From Lepidostoma basale (lineage: Eukaryota; Arthropoda; Insecta; Trichoptera; Lepidostomatidae): a stretch of 64,000 nt of DNA. The position numbers and the translations under genes are program-made. The stretch's first letter is position 1. Every line of letters starts with the position of its first letter. Under the pieces are notes generated by a model that searched no databases, had not been told where the DNA came from, and saw nothing but the letters and a program-made list of their open reading frames with translations. Shown here piece by piece: positions 58,681 to 64,000 of the stretch. The DNA lies in NCBI GenBank assembly GCA_022606425.2, contig JAHDVF020001307.1, positions 186,001 to 250,000 on the forward strand, given 5' to 3'.

Positions 58681-59449
58681 TTTGGACGGGCAGCAAATAG
58701 TACATAATATTTTCACGGCGTTATTTTATTTTCAGCACATACCGGCTAACTTGTAATATTTTGACACTGACATTTGTTGACATCATTGACAGATAAAATT
58801 TAAAGTAGCATCGACAATGTAAAATTAAATTTTGTGGTACCTACCTAATTAATTTTTTTGATTGTAAAAAATAATATCGTCCGATGTTGGTTTGTCAACA
58901 TGACAGGAACGAAGTCAGCTGAAAAATCAGCACAGTTAGCGTTAGCGATGTTATATCGAAGCTAATTTTAACTAGTAGTATTTTAATAGTATTATTAAAA
59001 CTTTTTAGGATATGTATAAAATGTCAAGAAAAAATTGTTTTTATCGAATATCCAATTGGCCAAGTAAATACATAATCCAAAGTTTATTATTATATTTTTT
59101 GTTTGTTTATTGTTTCAATAGAATAATCATTTTACTGTGTTATCTTGTGAACCTTAAAACCGGTTTACGTTATATAATTAGCTTGCCTTATCTTCCCCCT
59201 CTACAATTCTATCAATCAGTTTTCCTTAAGTTGCAAAGAACTGTCGGGTTGTTATAAAATACAATCTATTTAGACTTGGATCTTCAGTTCGTGGACAAAA
59301 ATATATCTTTTACTAAAAACATTGATACAATTTTTTATCAAGGTGGAATTTTTCATTTGTTAAACTGTATAGTTTGCCTCGGATGTTAGTTAATTAAAAG
59401 TGCACATTTTTAGTAATTTGTTTTTGAGTTTTTTTTTTTAAATTTTAGA
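58681..59449. promoter_or_regulatory. Divergent promoter region B3GLCT / ACOX3
   Basis: The two start codons are 769 bp apart in head-to-head orientation and no other gene lies between them, so both promoters and 5' UTRs are probably here. I see no TATA box. A polypyrimidine run ending in AG at 59448, just before the ACOX3 ATG, suggests a 5' UTR intron on that side. Confidence 0.5.
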
Positions 59450-59584
59450 ATGGAAGAAACTAAGTTGCAAGAGTTGTTCCCGGCCTTTTCTTCTGGACCA
59501 CTGTCGTCGTATAGAAAGAAGGCTTCATTTGATTGGAGAAAGTTGAAATTAGCTATTGATGGAGAGGAGATTATTCAATTTAAA
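59450..59584 (+). CDS. ACOX3: ACOX3-like exon 1
   Basis: 45 codons from MEETKLQELFPAFSSGPLSS to GEEIIQFK. The donor is GTATGT, phase 0. Confidence 0.88.
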
Positions 59585-62500
59585 GTATGTGATTAATAAT
59601 AAAATTTCTTTATTTCATTATTCAAATCATAAGACCTTCAAACTAACAAACTGATCCTTGGATTTTTATCCTTTTCCGATAGGTTAATGATTAAATAAAA
59701 CATTGTCATTGTGATCAACTGTCATTTTTCATAACCCTTCTTTTTTCTGTTTAATAATAAACAAAGTAACTAAATAACCATCACACTGTCTCCAGAGAGG
59801 AGGGACCGCCATACATTGCACCTCTTCCTCCACATTCATACATCGCATTCACGTTTGTCAATGTTTCCGACTTTGAATTGCGGGCTTTCAATATTTGATT
59901 AATTTGGTCATGCTATGCTTTCCTTGGTCATCCAAGACTTCTCTTTCCACTCACACTGCTTGCATACAACGTTTTAACCATTCTTCTCTCGTGCATTCGT
60001 TCCATATGTCCAAACCATCTGAGGGATCCTTTTTTAATTTTACTTATGATGCAATCATCTGCCTTATATTTCTTCCGTATTTCGTTGTTTGGTATTCTAT
60101 CATATATATTGTTTTCCCGCACATTCTTCTCAGTGATTTCATTTCTATGGCATTTATCCCACTTTCATCCTTTTTTTGCCAGCTCTAAGCTTCACTTCCA
60201 TACATAAGGGTTGGCACTAGAACTCCATTATGTACTGCCATCTTTGCTTTAGTTGAAATATTTATATTTGCAGTGATGACTTTGAGAGCGTCATTAATTT
60301 TGTTCCCAGCACCAACCCTTCTTTCGATATCATTCTCCATTTTTCCATCTCTTGTAAACATGCTTCCAGATAGATAAATGTTTTTCACCGTTCGCCCTTA
60401 TGTTACAAATTGTAATACATTATTCTTTTTCAAATACCATCACTTTAGACTTGGACACATTCATTACAAGGTTAATTAATAATTACCAGAAAACAATTTA
60501 CATCTTCGTCTCTATTGAGATACAATTAATCCTTATAAAATTAAAATAATTTATCCGCAATGGGTGAAATCCAGTATTTGTCAACAAGAATTTGTATACA
60601 TTCAAAATATTGTATAAAATAACTGGTCCAAGTAGGCATAAAATTGGAGAGACATCTCCAGGCGTAGTCTAGTACTGTATGATTTGCAGAGACTTTCACA
60701 GTACATTATTAAAGATTTTCTGCTTAATGCTTTCCAATCTTAATAGATGACGCTAGTGTAGAGTGAACTTAAATATGTAAAGATAGGCGTGGAATCCTAC
60801 CATATATACAAGTTCCAAAAATTTGTCAGACGTGGTGGTCATAAGAAAAAAGGAGGAATGGGGAATGTTGTTAAACATAAGGCGATCACTCAACCCAACC
60901 AATGACAGGTCATAAGTCCTGTAAGCGCCTCGGCCACCACATTCTGTTCCCAGAAAACAATTTACATCTTCGTCTCTATTGAGATACAATTAATCCTTAT
61001 AAAATTATAATCTTATTTTTATTAGATTATTATTTTGATGTGATGGGCTCGCATTACCCAATGTATGAATCTTGAAGATTCGAGAAGAGTATGTCAGGAA
61101 GGAACAGTGACTCAATTCTTTCTAGCTAGCCCTGACAAAGTTTGTTTTCTTTCAGAACAATATATGGTCCATACTAAGAGAGTATGATAGCACGAAAGAG
61201 TCTTCTACAACCTTGTCCATGGATGAGCAGCGAATACTTACACAAAAGCGTGTTATGCTGATTGCAGATCAATTTCATTTGACTATCGAACAGGTATGAA
61301 ATTTTTCACATTGATCAATCAATAGAAATATCTCTTTGATTAGATAAAAATATAATTATACCTATTTTTGTTTCAATAATTGTGAATATATCAATGACTC
61401 GTCAAATAATCCCTGTAATCTAATTTGATTTTTAAAAATTTAATATTCTTATACACTGTATGATAGAGTGTCGAATGAAAATATAAGAAGTGAATGCAGT
61501 GCGAATGATGGTGTTATGAACAAAATAATGAAAGGATCATTAAAATGGTTTGGACATATGGAAAGAATGAATGAAGAAAGAATGGAAAAAAAATTATATG
61601 TTAACGATGTAAATGGAACCAGAAATAGAGGAAGACCGAGGAAAATGTGGCACGATCAAATAAATCAAATTTCGAATATCGGCCATGTGAGTCAGAGAAA
61701 TCGACGCGCGTGCATGACACAATGTATGAATGTTGAGGAAGCGAGAGAAATATGTCAGGAAAGAAAAGTGTGGCAGTCCATTCTTTCTGCCTACCCCTCC
61801 GGAGAGACGGCGTAATGGTTAGTTATTTAGTTTTATTACTATTCTTGTATGTATGATTTCCTTCTAAATATAGAATACATGTAGAAAAATAATTCCAAGT
61901 TTGAATAATTATTTTGATCAAAAATATGAATGTAAAGAGGTTTTCATTCATATTTTTAAAATAGTATTTTATAATTTGCATGTATATTTTTATCATATTT
62001 TTGTTGTTGTTGATTTAAAAGGCTAACACCAAGGACTTAAATCAATGGCATTTGAATTTATTATCTTCTTCTTCTTCGAGTGACATGCAAGGTCTCTCCA
62101 ATGTCAGCTATCACCCTGGCTTAGACCTCCCTGTCCTGTGCCAGACGGAACAACTCCCTCACTCCCCGAACTCCGGTCCATACCTTGATATTCTCAAGCC
62201 AGGACATTTGGGGTCTTCCCACACCGCGCCTATCCTCGATCTTCCCTTTTATGATGAGGTGCAGCAGATCTTATTTCTCATTGTGGAGAATGTGTCCCAA
62301 ATATGCCATCTTTCTAGACTTCGCATCAGACAACAATTCTCTTGATACTCTGGCTCTATGTAGCACCTCATTGTTGGTGACCATATCAGTTCATGAGATC
62401 CGTAACATCCTGCGATGGAGCCACATTTCAAGTGCTTCTATATGATTTATTGTGTTCACTTTGAGGTTCCAGGTCTCCACTCCGTATAATAATATGGATC

Positions 62501-63108
62501 AAATATATGGCACTTGACCATCCTCTGTCTCAATTTTAAGTTGATGTTGTCATTGCAGAAGAATGGTCTCATATTATTGAATGCGGCCCTCGCAATCTCT
62601 ATTCTGCACCTTCAGAATTTATTATGCAATCTCCAATATGAACAGAAAATAACTCAATATTATGAAGACGGAATCTGGTCGTGTCCAGATTTGAACCCCA
62701 AGTCCCCCGGATCATGAACCAAGCGTTCTGTCCCCTAGACCTTTTTTTTGTAGTGTTTTAATCTGGTGCCTAAAACTGTTGTTTCTTTTCAGATGCGGGT
62801 AAATCCAAAACTGCACAGTGCGTGGTGTGAAGCAATATTCATGTACGATCTGGCAGCCGGTATGGGCTACAGTATAAACCACAAGATGTTCACGTCTGTT
62901 CTCAAGAACCTTAGTAGCGGCCGTCACGATAAGACTCTTCAGGACATCGAAGAACACCGTATCGTGGGATGCTTCGCTCTCACCGAGATAGCACACGGTT
63001 CCAATGCAAAAGGAATGCGTACGACCGCTACTCATGACCCTAAAACTAAAGAGTTTATTTTACATTCCGAAAACTTTGAAGCTGCCAAGTGTTGGGCCGG
63101 TTTATTAG
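59450..63108 (+). CDS. ACOX3: Peroxisomal acyl-CoA oxidase (ACOX3-like), first three coding exons
   Basis: Exons 59450-59584, 61156-61293 and 62793-63108 have GT-AG borders, are in phase, and give 196 residues before the window ends. Matches to ACOX3 are FPAFSSGPLSSYRKKASFDW near the N-terminus, ILTQKRVMLIADQF, and FALTEIAHGSNAKGMRTTAT, the acyl-CoA oxidase FAD/substrate block. The latter leads into FILHSENFEAAKCWAGLLG. Family role: the first, H2O2-producing step of peroxisomal beta-oxidation, in this subgroup mainly on branched or very long chains. The catalytic glutamate lies in later exons outside the window. Confidence 0.9.
59775..60470 (-). mobile_element. LINE family X fragment (copy 15)
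   Basis: In ACOX3 intron 1 on the minus strand: GSMFTRDGKMENDIERRVGA, VPTLMYGSEA, LRWFGHMERMHERRMVKTLY, in several frames. Degraded. Confidence 0.78.
60471..61010 (+). repeat. Dispersed repeat Y, copy 3 with partial duplication
   Basis: 60706-61000 matches 3852-4140. Its end block (CTTCGTCTCTATTGAGATAC) also occurs at 60500, and the GCAATGGGTGAAATCCAGT block at about 60555 matches 48809. A partial second unit therefore precedes the full one. Confidence 0.65.
61040..61135 (+). mobile_element. LINE family X terminal relic (copy 16)
   Basis: A short, decayed piece of the C-terminal region (CMNLEDSRRVCQE-like reading) just before ACOX3 exon 2. Confidence 0.5.
61156..61293 (+). CDS. ACOX3: ACOX3-like exon 2
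   Basis: 46 codons, NNIWSILREYDSTKES to HLTIEQ, between TTTCAG and GTATGA. Phase 0 at both ends. Confidence 0.85.
61455..61835 (+). mobile_element. LINE family X fragment (copy 17), well preserved
   Basis: The 115-residue frame 61468-61815 is open from SNENIRSECSANDGVMNKIM to the SAYPSGETA terminus, with a short TTAG-type tail. It is among the youngest-looking copies. Confidence 0.85.
62050..62650 (-). mobile_element. LINE family W fragment (copy 3)
   Basis: Minus-strand reading: ARAAFNNMRPFFCNDNINLK, ALEMWLHRRMLRIS, MAYLGHILHNEKYDLLHLI and GVGRPQMSWLENIKVWTG, with breaks. It lies in ACOX3 intron 2. Confidence 0.78.
62793..63108 (+). CDS. ACOX3: ACOX3-like exon 3
   Basis: It encodes residues 92-196, RVNPKLHSAWCEAIFMYDLA to CWAGLLG, and ends with one base of a split codon at a GTAGAA donor. 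It contains the FALTEIAHGSN signature. Confidence 0.92.
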
Positions 63109-63179
63109 GTAGAAAAAATATCAAACAGCTTAAATTCTTTAATAAACTAAAGTAGTCCAAAAACATTTTAAAAATGCTA

Positions 63180-64000
63180 TCTGATTCATCATCAGCCGTC
63201 TGTCATCCACTGCTGAATGTAGGCCTCTCCCAAAGCACGCCACCGCCCCTTATCCATTGCCGCTCCCATCCATTCATGTCCAGCAATCCTTTTCAGATCG
63301 TCGGTCTAGCGGGCAGGGGGATGTCCAACTCTACGGAATCCTGTACGCGGTCTCCACTCCAGAATCCGTCTTTCCCATCGGCTATCGGTTCTCCGACAGA
63401 TATGGCCAGCCCACCACCACTTCAGCCTGCCTATCCTCAGAGCCACCTTGGTTTATTGTCGAATAAATTCGTTTTTGAATCTGTCCCTCAAGGTTATTCC
63501 AAGCATGGCTCTTTCCATGGTGCGTTGGGCGACCTTGAATCTGTAGACTAGACCTTTTGTCAGTGTCCACGTCTCAGCTCCGAACGTCATGACTGGCAAG
63601 ACTCACTGGTTGAAGACTTTATTCTTGAGGCATTGTGGTATTATAGAAGTGAAAAAATGAAGTAATTTTCCAAAGGCCGCCCAACATATCTAAATTCTTC
63701 GGTTGGCTTCTTTCTCAAAATTGCTTCTACCTAACTGTATGATTTGGCCAAGATATTAAGTATTCCTGTACCACTTTGAAAGCCGGCCCATCGACGGTTA
63801 CTGATTTTGGGATAATATGTTCACTATACATGACTTTCGTCTTGTCCAAATTCATCCTGAGACCCACTCGTCTGGATGCAGTGTTCAGTTCATCAAGCAT
63901 GCCTTTGAGCTCCCTCACAGATTCCGCAAGAATGACAATGTCATCTGCAAAGTCTATCTGATTGATGAGAAAAAATACCAGATAATTTGATTCAGTTGTA
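63180..64000 (-). mobile_element. LINE fragment, truncated by the window edge
   Basis: The minus strand gives DDIVILAESVRELKGMLDEL, GLRMNLDKTKVMYSEHI, then MTFGAETWTLTKGLVYRFK, GRLKWWWAGHICRR and LWERPTFSSG with frameshifts. It is the RT palm to C-terminus of a LINE whose 3' end also occurs at 38575-38690. Confidence 0.8.

Noticed and set aside
58072..58130. GATGATCGGTGACGAAAC as a ribozyme
   Set aside because: It has GATGA and GAAAC but no convincing stem II or cleavage triplet, so it is recorded only as an inverted repeat.

Overview
The window is nuclear DNA from an insect, most probably a moth or butterfly. Host genes have short exons with GT-AG introns, intergenic DNA is AT-rich, and most of the window is transposable-element debris. 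The lepidopteran call rests on repeats I recognise from that order (a block at 48315-49191 ending in a GTGTAACTAACACGACTT-type tail) and is an inference.

Three host genes are present. Malectin (minus, 2646-3449) is a single-exon ER membrane lectin. B3GLCT (minus, 58680 down to 5537) is the ER beta-1,3-glucosyltransferase that extends O-fucose. I assembled it from ten coding exons whose splice phases all agree and sum to exactly 460 codons, with an N-terminal signal peptide and a C-terminal HIEL. The first coding exon is only 13 nt, and the second intron is about 37.8 kb. An ACOX3-type peroxisomal acyl-CoA oxidase (plus, from 59450) starts head to head with B3GLCT and runs off the right edge after three exons.

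Almost everything between 14.6 and 58.7 kb lies in the first two B3GLCT introns. The mobile DNA includes: one nearly full-length RTE-type LINE (24362-27704, one frameshift) nested in a CR1/L2-like LINE; one intact two-ORF LINE (about 42121-46866) nested in an older LINE fragment, with its two ORFs joined by a T-run suited to -1 frameshifting; an intact mariner with perfect 31-bp ends (56175-57496) and two dead mariners; at least 17 truncated copies of one LINE family, many with a (TTAG)n tail; tRNA-derived SINEs; hAT, piggyBac, pogo and PIF-like MITEs; an LTR fragment with a duplicated tRNA-Trp primer site; and an unclassified inverted-repeat element at about 21660-23815.

The most interesting signal is a set of at least a dozen large palindromes. 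Many carry, at the same place in the arm, a motif resembling a minimal type I hammerhead ribozyme: CTGANGA, a hairpin, GAAAC, two bases, then GTC or GTT, closed by a short outer stem that changes compensatorily between loci. This is the architecture reported for Penelope-like elements and retrozymes, but no Penelope coding sequence is visible here.
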